Position numbers and translations under genes: made by a program. From NCBI GenBank assembly GCA_037447605.1, contig CM074810.1, positions 994,627 to 1,058,626 on the forward strand: a DNA stretch of 64,000 bases, given 5' to 3'. The stretch comes from Zygnema circumcarinatum. Taxonomy: Eukaryota; Streptophyta; Zygnematophyceae; Zygnematales; Zygnemataceae. The notes beneath the pieces are model-generated. The model saw only the letters and a program-made list of their open reading frames with translations, ran no database searches and had not been told where the DNA came from. Positions 49,682 to 62,600 of the stretch are shown piece after piece. Every line of letters starts with the position of its first letter. Position 1 is the first letter of the stretch.

Positions 49682-50822
49682 AGTTTGGACAGCCCCGAGC
49701 ATGTAGTCAGTCCTTCAGATGGAAACCACAGCATGGTTCATGGGTGCAATTGGTTCTGTTAGTTCCCTGCCTTTATTTCTCCATGTCGAGTATGACATGC
49801 CGTCCAGATGAATTGTTGTATTGTGTTCAAAACAACAAACGTCACACGATCTGTTGTGAACGAACTCAGCGAATGGGTGCGGCATGGGGCTGGCAAATCG
49901 AAGTCTGCAACAGCAGTCATCCAATGCAGGGCGGTCAACGCGATGCATGGGATCCATGCGCCTTGAACACAGCTCCGATGTCTGCCGGCTGCATGCATGC
50001 ATGAATGGATGAATGGATGGATGGATGGATGGATGGATGTTGCGGAGGATGCAGTTATGGTAGTCGTGGCAAAAGCTTCTCCCATTCTCTGCTTTCCTCC
50101 GCATATAAACGAACAAGGCCGTTGGGCCAACAGCGCCGAAGGGCCTTTCTTTCTCCCCTGCTGAACATTTGAAGCGCCTTGAAGGTGGTTGGATCGATGA
50201 CTCGGGACCAAAATCTGTAGTTTTTATGGTTTTAGTTAGTCTATTCTTGCGAATTGTGGCTGCAGGTCACTTGCTGTGCTCACTCGCTTTTTTCTTTTGT
50301 CTTTAGGTCCTTTGCGACCAGTTCCTCGTGGTTCCCCGTGTTGCTTTTGTCCATGTACATTGATGGCAGCATCGCCCACGTGAGATCAATGCCACATCTC
50401 CCTTTCTTCGTCTTTTATCGCATATCGTCTGATCCATCAACCCTAGAAACGCTCATGGCTAAATGTTACCGTAATGGTTTTAAAGGTTTCTAGGGATTTC
50501 AGGGAATGAAGGAATTGTTCCCTATTGAATGTGTGACGGCTATGCAGCGCCGTGTTACATGACGGAGCTTTCTCATATTCTCCATGCCGCGCCATGCCAT
50601 GCCCCTGCAGTGCCATGCCTACATGCAGAGTTCCATGCCCTCATTTTTCGATTTCGCAGTTTCACAGTAACTATCGCACCCACAGGGACATGGCCATACT
50701 CTCTCCCTGGCCCTCTACCTCCCTCCCTGGCCATGGCGGCCAAGACAAGCGCAACGGAGTCTCTTTCCCTGCGAGAGAGCTTCCGTTAACTTCTTTTTCC
50801 CCTTTATCTCGGCTTCTCGGCC
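49682..50822. other. Intergenic region with ATGG microsatellite and a dispersed repeat
   Basis: (ATGG)n at 50001-50039. 50280-50410 is similar to 39890-40010. GCCATGCC repeats at 50585-50640. No gene is supported. Confidence 0.6.
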
Positions 50823-52363
50823 ATGGAGGGACAGGCTGCGTCTTCTCCACCACCCGGGAGGATCCTTTCTCTGAATGAGGAGCAGCGCACGGCCGCCATA
50901 GCCGCAGGCGTGGAGTCTCTTGTAGGGCCCGCTGTGCGGGACTGCAATGCGCACGTGGAAGCCGCTCTGCTCAGCCAGGAGCGCCTGGCTGCAGAGCTGT
51001 CTCGGCTCACGGAAGGTGAGGGGAAAGATGGCTATCTGTTGGTTTAGGAAGGCGGAAAGGTGAACCCTTGTAAGGCTGAGGAGTGTGCATCTGACATGTA
51101 TTTGCGGGGAGAGCCTTGCACGAGGAAATATAAGCGGCATCGTAGTATTTAGACGATGAGCGAGAGGTGCAGGCACAATTCACGGGAGAGTTGACACGGT
51201 ATAGAGCGATGACAAGAGTGTGGAAGCACCAAGGTCACTTAGGGATTGAGGAATGTAAGGGCTGCAGGACAGGGTAGGGGAATAAAAAATGCCGAGACGA
51301 AGGCAGGCGCGTTAATGAGATACCAAGGTTTTTCAGAAACAAGGAGCGAGGGAGGTATTCGCAAAGTTCACGCGTTATGTGGAGAGATAGTCTGGAGATG
51401 TATGCTTTTTATAGTATGAGACTGCAGAAGATGCAGATACCCTTCTGAACGGAAAACGGCTTTACTTGCTGAATTCACAGATTGGCAGGCAGACAAGCAG
51501 TTAGTATAGTACGAGGCTGTCACCGACAGAGACTTTGTAATCATTTACTGTTGAGAGAAGTGCTTGACTGTTTCTCCCAAGGCATGCTGCAGAGTTGGAC
51601 TCGATGCTAGAACATGCCCCCACGCTTTCGCCTGTCAGTGTGCGCCAAGCAGCACTGGTGGGTCCGCTTCACAAGCGAGTCGTTGCAGTCTCCACTAGCC
51701 TGAAAACCATTCAGGTAAAAGCACAGTCACTTGGCCTGTTGGTGCTTGCCGAAGGATGCTTGAACTCCCTTGAACTTGAACAAAGAAGCGCCACGAGAGC
51801 TTCCTTCTGTTTGTAGCTAATTTGTTTCGCTTTGACGAATAGGCCTTCGAAGGTATATGTTGAGTAAGCCTTTCGAAGCGGTCGTGGAGAGCGGCAACTG
51901 AAGGCGGCCATTGGATGTGCAGGAGCGCATGAACAACATGAATAAAGTTTTGTCCGATAGAGGTACTGACAAACCTCCTCTATTCTTTGCCTGTCTGTCT
52001 CTATTGTCCTTCTGCCATGCCTAATAACGACGCCCTCTCGTTGCAGTTTTTTACATGTCTCCATTCATTGCTCCCCCAATCCCGCTCATGTTGCGGGGTC
52101 CTCTTAGTGTATGGCTGCCTGACACGGGGCTGTCATTCTCCTCCTCTCCAGAGGCCTTGTTATCAAAACCTGCGGCCCCCGTCTCTCTGTCAAGCTCGGC
52201 ATTTTCTGCACTTGTGCAAAGCTCCTCGCGTGTTCCAAGGAGCCGGCCAGGCTCCGGGTCAGAGGGATCTTTTCCTCCTTTGACGCCAGAACGAGTGGCA
52301 GCCATGGTGCATGCGCTCAGGCAGAAGGAAGAAGACGGGGGGAAGGTGACGGAGGTGCCCTGA
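50823..52363 (+). CDS. Snapin-like coiled-coil protein (BLOC-1/BORC type)
   Basis: Exons: 50823-51015, 51593-51714, 51923-51962 and 52047-52363; 223 residues, phases 1,0,1. Residues about 20-120 form a helical coiled coil: EEQRTAAIAAGVESLVGPAV, then DCNAHVEAALLSQERLAAEL, ELDSMLEHA, KRVVAVSTSLKTIQERMNNM. This matches the general pattern of SNARE-associated Snapin and other BLOC-1/BORC subunits (VxxSQxxLxxEL…LDxxL…KRVxxVxxxLxxIQxRLxxM). These complexes act on endosomes and lysosomes. The C-terminal ~100 residues are Ser/Pro-rich and look disordered, an extension beyond animal Snapin. The subunit type within the family is inferred and not certain. Confidence 0.7.
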
Positions 52364-53652
52364 AAGCTGCTGTCAGAAGGGAGTAGAGAGGGTTCCTGTT
52401 CATAGTGTATAGAAACAAAACTCGTGTATTTTTCTCAGGGTGTGTTTCTCTTTTGAATGCAGTATTGATAGTTTTGTTCCTACGCTGTCCTTTCTGTAAT
52501 ATTGGAGTAGACGGAATTTTACTGGACAAACTATTAATATGAATAAAGCCAAGTTCTGTCATGAGATCAAGAAATTTCTGGTTACCAGATTACATTAAAG
52601 CAGCAGGCATACTGAGTGTTAGCCGGAGGCGTATTCCGCTCAAATGGCTTGTTCAGGTCGACGAAAATTCGAAGGCTTAGCATTGCCCAGCAAAAAACCC
52701 ACGACTTCGTCGCTGAATGTAATAATATGCAGGTTGTGCTGTGAACAAAACATCACTTCGAATGCATTCACTCCACATTGGAATAGGACTACGAGGAGTG
52801 TTTGCCAATGGTCGACTGGGCCGGCAAGCAATGGTTCGAAGCATTGTTCGGCGATGGTTGGCAACCCATTGAATCCAATGGTTCCCGACCATTCAAAGTT
52901 GGTCGAATCGCCCGACTTGTGCAGAGCTGCGCCATGTCTCAAACCAAGCCTGACTCAAACCAAGAGCGCTACTCATCATCTGCTTCGCCTTCTCTGCGAG
53001 CCCGCAGTTGATAAGCCACAATCACACTTACATAACAGCATAACATCTATGCATCATCAATCACCACATGCAAATTAAGCCAGAGTCGCAGAAATTTTAT
53101 ATTGAAAAAATGACGAGATATTTACATCCAGAAAATTTGAGAAAACAAAGGGAAAAAACCAGAAACTGAACCTATCAGAGCTTCATCGCTCCTGCCTGAC
53201 CTTGACAAGACAGCCTCAGGGACTTGTCAAGAGCAAGGAAGGATCACGAGCAGCTACTTACTTCCAGGTGCTTTCATAAGGCTATTCCTGAGATCAATTC
53301 CTCCTATTTCTGAGGCTTCCAAGAACCTCCTTTCTTGAACATGTATGGCGGGCCTGTATGGCCGCCATACAAAAAATCTGCAAATTGGCGAATTGTGGAA
53401 GCTAAGTTGTCAAAAAAACAGACGCGGAGGTCGAGCTATGGCAGACGCCTCCAGCCCCCGCCGTCAAAAAATAAAATACCTCCACTTCAACGCTTCCGCC
53501 ACCTTCCGTCCACACTTTCAGCCCGTGGCCTCACGATGCACCGTCAAGAAAGCGCGCCGGCTTCGCCTCTGATGATCCATCCCTCGGCAATACCATAACG
53601 ATGAACTGGTTGCATACATTAACAAGAAGAGCTGCTGCATGGCCATGACGGC
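52364..53652. other. Intergenic region with CCATTGG repeat block
   Basis: 52803-52900 holds ATGGTTGGCAACCCATTG-like text related to the blocks at 36 and 47 kb. A near-palindrome GTATGGCGG…CCGCCATAC lies at 53344-53371. No coding exon. Confidence 0.5.
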
Positions 53653-53982
53653 TCACACGGCAACCCCGCGCCGCTTAATGGCGGCTGCAGCTTGTCTGCG
53701 AGCCGGCCCCTTAGCAAACAGCACTCTCCAGGCGCCTCTCCCCTCTCCGCTCACCCGTCCGCAGTCCTCCCCCTTGCCCCCCTCCAGGCCCGCTCTGCGC
53801 TCCGCCCGCGCCAGGTAGTGCACCACCTGCTGCGCCTCCCACAGCTTGCCACATGTCGCCAGGACACGCGCCCTCGAATTCTCAAAATCCGCAGCGAGCT
53901 CAAGCTGGCTCTCCTCCCCGGCCTCCCTCCCCCTCTCCGCCTCCCACCCCCACCCCCTCTCCCTCTCCCTCTCCGCAGCCAT
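53653..53982 (-). CDS. Small ORF or first exon, unknown protein
   Basis: An ATG in good context (GGCCATGGCTGCGG) resembles other starts in this window (ATGGCG/ATGGCT). 109 codons, Glu/Arg-rich at first, then a helix-like part (RVLATCGKLWEAQQVVHYLA). A strong donor-like CGG|GTGAGC at 53755/53754 suggests this may be exon 1 of a spliced gene, ending after GEDCGR; I could not find the next exon. Not recognised. Much of the N-terminus comes from a simple purine repeat, so chance cannot be excluded. Confidence 0.3.
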   Translation of the reverse strand: MAAERERERGWGWEAERGREAGEESQLELAADFENSRARVLATCGKLWEAQQVVHYLARAERRAGLEGGKGEDCGRVSGEGRGAWRVLFAKGPARRQAAAAIKRRGVAV

Positions 53983-54173
53983 GGCCCCTCTCTCTCCCTC
54001 CCTCCCTCGAACGAAGCCCGAGCTCTTAAGCAGGACGGGAGCAGCCCCCTTGGAGCAGTCTCAATCTCGGCCACTCAGCGCCCGCCATTGGCCCATAACT
54101 GGAAAGGCAAAAAAGTTTGCTGGGCCCCATCGACGGCTCAAAACGCCCCTGAGTCACAAATCGGACGATTGCC

Positions 54174-54191
54174 GTCTCACCACGTGGTGAT
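54174..54191. promoter_or_regulatory. TCACCACGTGGTGA palindrome with G-box core
   Basis: A perfect 14-bp palindrome around CACGTG, about 190 bp upstream of the small minus-strand ORF. A G-box with an adjoining inverted CCAAT (CACGTGATTGG) also occurs near 54622. Confidence 0.45.
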
Positions 54192-54951
54192 CGGCCTACT
54201 GCCTTTCAGTGAAAGCGCCACTTGTCGGAAGCTGGAAGTGTGCAGCCCGCCGACCGTTTGTGGCACTGTACGAATGGTGGGGTCCACAATACGGGCATAT
54301 TTTTCGTACAGTGGGCCCACTTGGCCGGTCCTGCAGGCGGATATTCTCCTATGGTGCCACTTGTCATTCGGCCAATAATATGCGACCACCTGTACCAGGG
54401 ATTGTGACCGTATGCTATGGCTCACACGTGTCACTCTCTGCATGATTGAAGATCAGATTCTGACAGCATGTGTACCACGATTTGATCTCAAAAAGTACAC
54501 AATAATCGACAAATATCGTACATTTTTGTCGTACCTACTCATACATTTCGTACATTTCCCAACTGTGCACATGTACCCGGGAATTCGGCGACCGGCCACA
54601 ACCGACAAATTCAAAATCTGGCACGTGATTGGCTGGCGCGGCCGAGCGATGCGGAGATTTGTCCCTGACAGTACGGACAAAATGCTGTCAACGGCCATCC
54701 CTGACCATGGATCTGTCTCGCACTTGCGAATATTGACTTCCCGGGAATTCCTCCCAGATCTCACCGAATTTTTCCTTGTCGTATTGGGCTATACAGAACG
54801 CCGTGGTCGGTGCCAGCCGTACTGATGACACCGAACGCGACAAAAAACAAAATGGCGCACCGACATCACCGACATCACCAACGAGCGCCTGTACGGTATC
54901 CGCGGTGAGCCACGGTGGACGCTTCCCCGCCAGCTCGGAGTGAAGACTTAG

Positions 54952-55005
54952 CCAATGGCGGCTCGCCACGTGCGCAGATATGACCACGTGGCGACGGGCC
55001 ATTGG
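54952..55005. promoter_or_regulatory. Symmetric CCAAT/G-box element, copy C
   Basis: CCAAT (54952-54956), 8 bp, GCCACGT (54965-54971), 14 bp, ACGTGGC (54986-54992), 8 bp, ATTGG (55001-55005). Same design as copies A and B but with a 14-bp centre. The nearest possible gene is the small ORF ending upstream at 53982 (minus); to the right is the pyrimidine minisatellite. Confidence 0.65.
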
Positions 55006-55094
55006 CGACCTTCCAACTCCTTCGGCGCAGGGCGCGCATTCAGTGATCGCGACGGCCGCTGAGGGCGCACTAACGAGAGCTCCTCGTCGCCGCG

Positions 55095-56345
55095 TCTTCC
55101 CCCTTCCCTCTCCCTCTCCCTCTCCCTACCCCTCTCCCACTCCCCCTCTGAATCTCCCCTCTTGCACTCCCCATCTCCCTCTCTCCTCTCCCCCTCTGTC
55201 CCTCCTCCCCCCTCGCACCCCCCCTCTCCCTCTCTCCCTCTCTCCCTCTCCCCCACTCCCCCTCTGTCTCTCCCCTCCTGTTGCACTTTTATCTCCCTCT
55301 CTCCTCTCCCCTTCTGTCCCTCCTCCCCCCTCGCACCCCCCCCTCTCCCTCTCTCCCTCTCCCCCACTCCCCCTCTGTCTCTCCCTCCTATTGCACTCCC
55401 CATCACCCTCTCTCCTCTCCCCCTGTCCCTCCTCCCCCCTCGCACCCCCCCTTTGCTTCTCTCCCTCTCCCCCACTCCCCCTCTCTCTCCCCTCCACTTG
55501 CACTCCCCATCTCCCTCTCTCCTCTTCCCCTCTGTCCCTCCTCCCCCCTCGCACCTCCCTCTCTCCTCTCCCCCTCTGTCCCTCCTACCCCCTCGCACCC
55601 CCCCTCTCCCTCTATCCCCCACTCCCCTCTGTCCCTCCCCTCCTCTTGCACTCCCCATCTCCCTCTCTCCTCTCCCCCTCTGTCCCTCTCCCCTCGCACA
55701 CCCCCTCTCCCTCTCTCCCTCTCCCCCACTCCCCCTGTGTCTCTCCCCTCTTGCACTCCCCATCTCCCTCTCTCCTCTCCCCCTCTGCCCCTCCTCCCCC
55801 CTCGCACCCCCCCTCTCTCCTCTCTCCCACTCTACCCCTGTCTCTCCCTCTTGCACTCCCCATCTCCCTCTCTCCTCTCCCCCTCTGTCCCTCCTCCCCC
55901 CTCGCACCCCCCCTCTCTCTCTCTCTCCTCTCCCCCTCTGTCCCTCCTCCCCCCTCGCACCCCCCCTCTCCCTCTCTCCCACTCCCCTGTCTCTCCCTCC
56001 TCTGCACTCCCCATCTCCTCTCTCCTCTCCCCTCTGTCCCTCCTCCCCCTCGCACCCCCCTCTCCCTCTCTCCTCTCCCCCACTCCCCTCTGTCTCTCCC
56101 CTCTTGCACTCCCCATTTCCCTCTCTCCTCTCCCCCTCTGTCCCTCCCCCCTCAGACACCCCCTCTCCCTCTCTCCCTCTCCTCCACTCCCCCCGTGTCT
56201 CTTCCCTCTTGCACTCCCCATCTCCCTCTCTCCTCCCCCCCTCTGTCCCTCCTCCCCCCTCGCACCCCCCCTCTCCCTCTCTCCCTCTCCCCCACTCCCC
56301 CTCTGTCTCTCCCCTCTCTTGCACTCTCCCTCTCCCTCTCACCCT
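55095..56345. repeat. Pyrimidine-rich minisatellite, ~105-110-bp unit
   Basis: About 1.25 kb almost free of purines on the plus strand. The landmark TTGCACT recurs at 55162, 55281, 55391, 55498, 55646, 55751, 55851, (TGCACT) 56002, 56104, 56209 and 56319: mostly 100-119 bp apart with two ~150-bp units. Other landmarks are CCCCTCGCACCCCCC and CTCTGTC(C/T)CTCC. Long ORFs on both strands arise from the absence of stops in CT/GA text and are not genes. It lies just past the 3' end of the PKD2-like gene. Confidence 0.9.
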
Positions 56346-56625
56346 CTCTGACTGGCTCTACGCAAGCAGCAGATCCACCATTCTTTACAAACCATTCCTC
56401 AAGCTCAATCATCCCTCCATATCAACTGCCCATCATCAGAAGTAATTGTTCCGGGACCGATCCAAATAAAAATGTTCAACTTATAAAAACCCCAAATTCG
56501 CCCTCCATTAGATACAACATTTTTTCAGGCACGTTCTACGTCGCGCCTCCGTTCTACAATATATCCTAAAAACATTTTCTCCGCAGTTTGCAGCCACGTG
56601 GCAGTGTTTAACACGACCGTCTTTT

Positions 56626-59600
56626 CTAACCTCTGGCACTCTCTCCCGCCGTTCCATGTTCTACAGTTCCGTCCTCCGTTTGGACGGTCGCAGATTGAAG
56701 CTTAAACTCAATGCGTTCAAGTCGCTCTGATTGGCTCTGCAGGCTCGCCATGACTGCTTTCAAGCTTTCCTGGAAAAAACCAAAAACGACGCTTTCAAGC
56801 GTGGTTAGTATTTTAAGGATTTGGGGTTTGGGTTTTTTCTAATGAACATTTATGCATTGAAGTTTTTACGGTTTCTGCCATTTTCTGCGTGTCTAGTTTC
56901 TGGCAATTTGGAACTGTCTGGTTTTTTATATTTTCCATACTTTGAGCTCCTGCATGTCGTCGTCATGCTTCTCCGTGGACAGCGCGGGGGATTCTCCGAA
57001 GTGCTCCAAAATGACATCCGCGAGACGGTCCGCCTTGGAGGAGCTTGCAATGCCCTGCTTTAAGATACCCAAAAAGAAGTCGGAGAGGGAGAGCGAGAGA
57101 GAGGGCGAGAGAGAGAAAGGGCGAGAGAGAGAGAGAGGGCGAGAGCGAGAGAGGGGGCGAGAGAGAGGGCGAGAGAGAGGGCGAGAGAGAGGGCGAGAGA
57201 GAGGGCGCGAGAGAGGGCGCGAGAGAGGGGGCGAGAGAGGGGGCGAGAGAGAGGGCGAGAGAGAGGGCGAGAGAGAGGGCGAGAGAGCGGGCGAGAGAGA
57301 GGGCGAGAGAGAGATTGAGAAAGAGAGAACAGTGGAGGGACAGAATATAGTTTGACAACGAACCCTACTTTTGCAGGGACGCAAATGGAAGGACAAAACG
57401 AATCGATCCGAGAGTTTGAAGTGGAGAGAAAAAAGCGGGCAATCCTTCAAAAGCGAAAACTAAAAAATGAGGGGCTGTAAGATATAAGCGTTTCTTAGAC
57501 TCTGTAGTTGTTTTTTTGTATACAAATTCTATGAAAAGCACAACAACTCGAATTAAGGAGCAGAAAAGCATGCAATGCAAAACAAAGGTCACAGTCCTCT
57601 TCTTCTTCACTTGTTCTTCAATAATTCTTTGAAACAAAAAAATTACCGCTGCCGTTTGAGCTCGCATGAAGAGACTCTGCAGCTCCTCCTGCGAGTACTC
57701 CCTCTCTCCGACCTTCACAACTTGCCCCTTAAGGCTTTCCTTCGCCTCATTCTTTGATTCCTCAAAACTAAAGCTTCCTACGACCTGCAAAGACTCAAGG
57801 AAAAAAAAACACGCACACACACACACACACACACATAAAAAATCTGCATTAAAAATTTCAAGCTTGAACGGTGAGTTAGTTACCAGGCAAAGCAACATCA
57901 TACAAATATGAAGGGAACACAACTCTTCAGTGGTGTCAGAAAGAAAAACCACCGAACGCTAACGACCTCAACAGCAAATCCTAAATCCTGGAAAAAGCAA
58001 AAAAAAAAAAAAAAAAAAAACGAAAGAAACCAATTCGAGCCCATCGGAACGTTACAAGCATGAAAGAAAAGCCAAAATCTAAAAACTTGAAACTAACTCG
58101 TCTAGGGTAGATTTGAAACATTCAATAAGTATATAAAAAATCCCAAGCACGCACCTTCTCCTTCTGCGAGCCATGGAGGGGACCTCCTTGGAGCCGGCGG
58201 AGGTCGCGGAGGAGTTTGGCGTCCGTACGGTACGGACTGAAGAGGAGTCGGCGCAGCGTGGCGCGCAGGATCCACCAAACCTCCCCCGGCATGGAGGGGG
58301 CCTCCTCTGCGTATTTCTGAGGGAGGGAGAGGGAGAGAGAGGGAGAGGGAGAGAGAGGGAGGAGAGGGAGAGGGAGGTGAGGGGAGGGGAGGAGGAGGAG
58401 GGAGGAGGAGGAGGAGGGAGAGGGGGGAGAGAGGAGGGAGAGGGAGAGGGAGAGGGAGAGGGAGAGGGAGAGGTAGAAGGAGGAGAGGAGAGGAGGAGAG
58501 GAGAGGGAGGAGGGAGAGGAGGAGGAGAGGGAGAGGAGAGGGAGAGGGGAGAGGGAGAGGAGAGGGAGAGGGAGAGGGAGAGGGAGAGGGAGAGGAGAGG
58601 GAGAGGAGAGGGAGAGGAGAGGGAGAGGGAGAGGAGAGGAGAGGAGAGAGGAGAGGAGAGGGAGGAGGAGAGGGAGAGGGAGAGGGAGAGGAGAGTGGAG
58701 AGGGGAGAGGAGAGGGAGAGGGAGAGGAGAGTGGGAGAGGGAGAGGGAGAGGGAGAGGAGAGGAGGAGGGAGAGGGAGAGGAGAGGGAGAGGGAGAGGAG
58801 AGGGAGAGGGAGGAGGGAGGAGGAGGGAGGAGGGAGGAGGGAGAGGGAGAGGGAGAGGGAGAGGGAGAGGGGAGAGGGAGAGGGAGAGGAGAGGGAGAGG
58901 GAGAGAGGAGCGAGAGGGGAGGAGAGAGGAGGGAGAGGGAGAGACAGAGGGAGAGGGAGAAAGAGGGAGAGGGAGAGAGAGACAGAGACAGAGACAGAGA
59001 CAGAGGGGCGAGAGAGGGAGAGAGAGACAGAGACAGAGACAGAGGGGCGAGAGAGGGAGAGAGAGACAGAGACAGAGACAGAGGGGCGAGAGAGCGCGAG
59101 AGAGCGAGGAAGAGAGTGATAAAGCGTGAGAGAGTCAAAAAATAGAGAGTTGAAAGATAGAAAAGGGAGGGAAGCGGGGATGAGAATAGGTCAGGACGTG
59201 TATATGATCCGACGAAAATAAAGAAAACAAATTGAGAAAACGTCCGTTTGCATGGAACAGTATGGTCCTGGTAAAGAGTAGCCCTTCAGAATATGAAAGA
59301 CCTACAAAAACATTGTGAGGTTCAGCAGCCCTAAAAACTTCAGAAATGTGAGACAAAATACAAAAGAGCCTCCAACTTGAATATCCCCAAAAGCCTCGAA
59401 ACTCGCAATGATGGGAAAACCCTAAAATCTCATTCAGACAAAGCACAAAGAATATCGCCCAATAGGACTAATGAAACAAACTATCCCTATACCGGATAAC
59501 CTGATATTGAATCCGATACTATATTGACAGAAAAGTCGCGAGATGTTTCTTACCCTGACTTCCATATATGCTTCGATAATGATGGCAATAAGGAGGTTGA

Positions 59601-62600
59601 AAGTGATGAAGTTCACTACGAGCACATACGACCACCAGTACAGTACGGCCGCTGCCAGCTCCCACCCCTTGAGCTCTATAAAGTAGTCGGACACGGAGGT
59701 ATCCCCCACGAGGACGTTGAACATGGTGTTCAAGGACAGACCCATAGTACTGAACTGCAATAGGAGGGAGGACAGGGGGAGGAGGTGGAGTGTGAGAGAG
59801 GGGGAGTTGAAGTGGGAGGGGGAGTGGTCGTGGGAGCATGCTTTTCTCTATTCGCTCTATGTGAAGAAAGCTTACCAGAGCTACTTCCGGAGTTTCTCTC
59901 CCTCTCTTGAACCCTTCACTTCTACACTCCCTGCCTTCCCCCCCCTCTCTCACTCTTCCCACTTCCACCCTCCCCCCACTCTCTCCCCCTCTCTCTCTCT
60001 CTCTCACTCTCTCTCTCTCTCGTATCCTACTTTCCTTCCCCCGCCCCTCCAAACTCCCTCTCTCCCCCACTCTCTCCACTCTCTCCCTCTCTCCCTCGCT
60101 TTCGCCCTCTCTTCACCCTCTGCTTGCCGTCTGAAGACACCCGTCAAGATTCGAAGTATTCAAAAAACCCAATTGCCCCGCAAATCCTAACTATTCAGTT
60201 ATAGTCGCCCTTTGAAGCCCACAAGTCCTCTGACATCTCAAAACCCCATACAAACCCAAAGCCTCTTCGTAACCTCTTCAACCCTTCCAAGCCCACCACT
60301 CCTTTAAAACCTAAACTCTGAACCCTTCCAAACTCACCTGCTCAAGCGTGCGCCCAAAAACCACGTGACCGTACACCGAGTAGCCGAGAAAAATCACCGA
60401 AAATATTATGAGGAAGTGGACGAGATCGATGGAGGCTGCGGCTATGGTGCGAGTAATAGTGCCCATACGGGGCTGGAAATCCATCAGCTTCAAGATGCGG
60501 AGAACCATTAAGAAAATGCTGCATTTTCATATTTTACACCATACGAAAAAAGAGCAAGAAAAAACGAGTTTTAGGGTTTCATTTGGACAAGTCTTTCAAT
60601 TTCGAAGAGGTGGGTTTGGTTGGGATTTTAGAGTCGAGTGGTTTGGGCTTAGCTTGGTTAGAGTTTTAGGGTTTCGGAGTTTTAGGGTTCGTACTTGATG
60701 CCCTGCAGAGCCACATAGTAAGTGCGGATGTAGATGATTTCTTCGACCTGAGTGAAAACTTTCAGGGCTTCGGGCAGCTGCGTGTCGGGCAGCAGCTGAA
60801 GGAATTGGCCCGGCTCCGTTCCGTACAATCTGTACTTGATGTTCGTATTGAAGGGCCGGACGTTTCCAAATACATATTTCAACCTGGGAATGAGGAGGGA
60901 GGGAAAAAGGGAGAGTGAGTGGGAAGCGGGAGAGGGAGAGAGAGAGAGTGTGAGATGAGCGAGAGAGAGAGATGGAGAGAGGGATGGAGGGAGGAAGGGG
61001 GAGAGAATGAGGGAGGGAGGGGGTATGGGAAGAGAGACAGGTGGAGAGAGGAAGAGAGAGTGAGTGAGACGGAGAGTGTGCGAGGGAGGGGGGCAGGAGT
61101 GGAAGGAGGGGGAAGGCAAGTAGCAAGATGGAGGTATAGAGGCAGTCAGAATTAAGGCCCTACTGCAAGAGAATGTAGTATGCAAAAGGTTGAGTTTCCA
61201 AATCTTCCCAATGACATGCACTCACTCACTCTCTTTCCGTCTCCCAGTTCTCTTTCACTCTCTTTTCTCTTCTCGCAGACCCACTTTCTCGCTCTCCCAT
61301 ACTTCACCACTTTTCACATGTTCTCTTCTCATACTTTCTTCTTCTCATCACCCTTCCCCCACTCCCACTCTCTCCCACTCGCTCCCCGCCCATAATCGTT
61401 TCACCACCCCTCTTTCTCGTCCTCACACTCTCTAAGGCTCTTCGTATCATCTCATAACCATCACCTAATTTTCTCTCTTCCACTTCTCGTCATTTCCTTG
61501 GGCTCACTCTCCCTCTCCGTACTTCTCTCTCCCCTCTATCTCCCCGCCCCACAAACAGCCTTTCTGTGGACCAATGTGCAATAGAATTAAGGCTCAGATA
61601 ATTCACCAGAGAACGACTCCGGTGGTCATAATCCCGAGAGAAAGAGCGTCGATGTAATTCCAAATGCTCACAAAATGGTACAAAAAATTCCCCCTTTTCA
61701 AATACGCCTTCATGAGTTCCCATAGTTCGTCGAAAATCGAATAGATTAATCCCAAAACAAATACAATTTCTAGACCTAATCTCACCCAGTCTTGCGTGCT
61801 GGAATACACTTCAAGCTTGACAGATTCTATGTTCGACGATGCCACAATTTTTCCACCGTTTTGAAAATCTAACTTGACTTGCGTAAGTGTGAAGAATCTT
61901 GTCTTAGCTGCACTCAGAAAAAGGGGAGACGGAGAGAGAGAGAGGAAAAGAGAGAACGAGGGAGATCAGATTCTCGTCTTAGCTGCTTTCTAGAGAAAAA
62001 AAAAAAAAAAATGCCAGCTGAAATGTCATATTTCAAGCGATACGTTAAACAAATAGTCAACGGAAAAATTCCAAAAAAATGAGTCTGTAGCATTTTTTGC
62101 TCGTGCAATCTTGACGAGCAGCCTTACGGTTATATGTGAGAAGCTGAACGGAGCCAGAATCCGTAAAAGTATCGTAAAAGAATCCGTCGGTCAAGTACTG
62201 CAGCAGTTCCGTTGCAGCTTCATTCCCCAAGTTTATGTCGAAAATGTAACGGAATCCGAGATCAAAAACCCCCTGGGAAAACCCAAACTCACTGAAAGTC
62301 AGGGTTTTGAAAACAGTCCTTCAAAAATTACTTTAACGTGCTTATATTTTGTTTGACATCTTGAAAGTTTCAAGTTGGCTTAACAAGTTTCCAGATACAA
62401 ACAGGTTCAAAGGCTCAAGATAAAAACATTTGGTTCTAGAAATGACACATATTTACTAGGAAATAGAAAAATCTGCTTGTAAGATACTTGCCTTCCCTAC
62501 AAACCCCAAAAGCACAAATTACCTCAATTGCAGCCGGTCGAAATCCGAACGGAGTTCCATTCGGATTAAATTCAGTTTCCCGTTCCTCCGTACAACACAT

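Noticed and set aside
54948-56569. Long ORFs on both strands (464 and 529 codons)
   Set aside because: They fall in a CT/GA minisatellite where stop codons cannot occur; open frames exist in several registers at once.
56926-57450. Ser/Leu and Arg/Glu repeat ORFs
   Set aside because: Product of the GAGAGGGC repeat; only 56941-57054 on the minus strand is kept as an exon.
58122-59138. 338- and 318-codon ORFs in opposite directions
   Set aside because: Purine/pyrimidine tract within a PKD2 intron; only 58155-58316 (minus) is a real exon.
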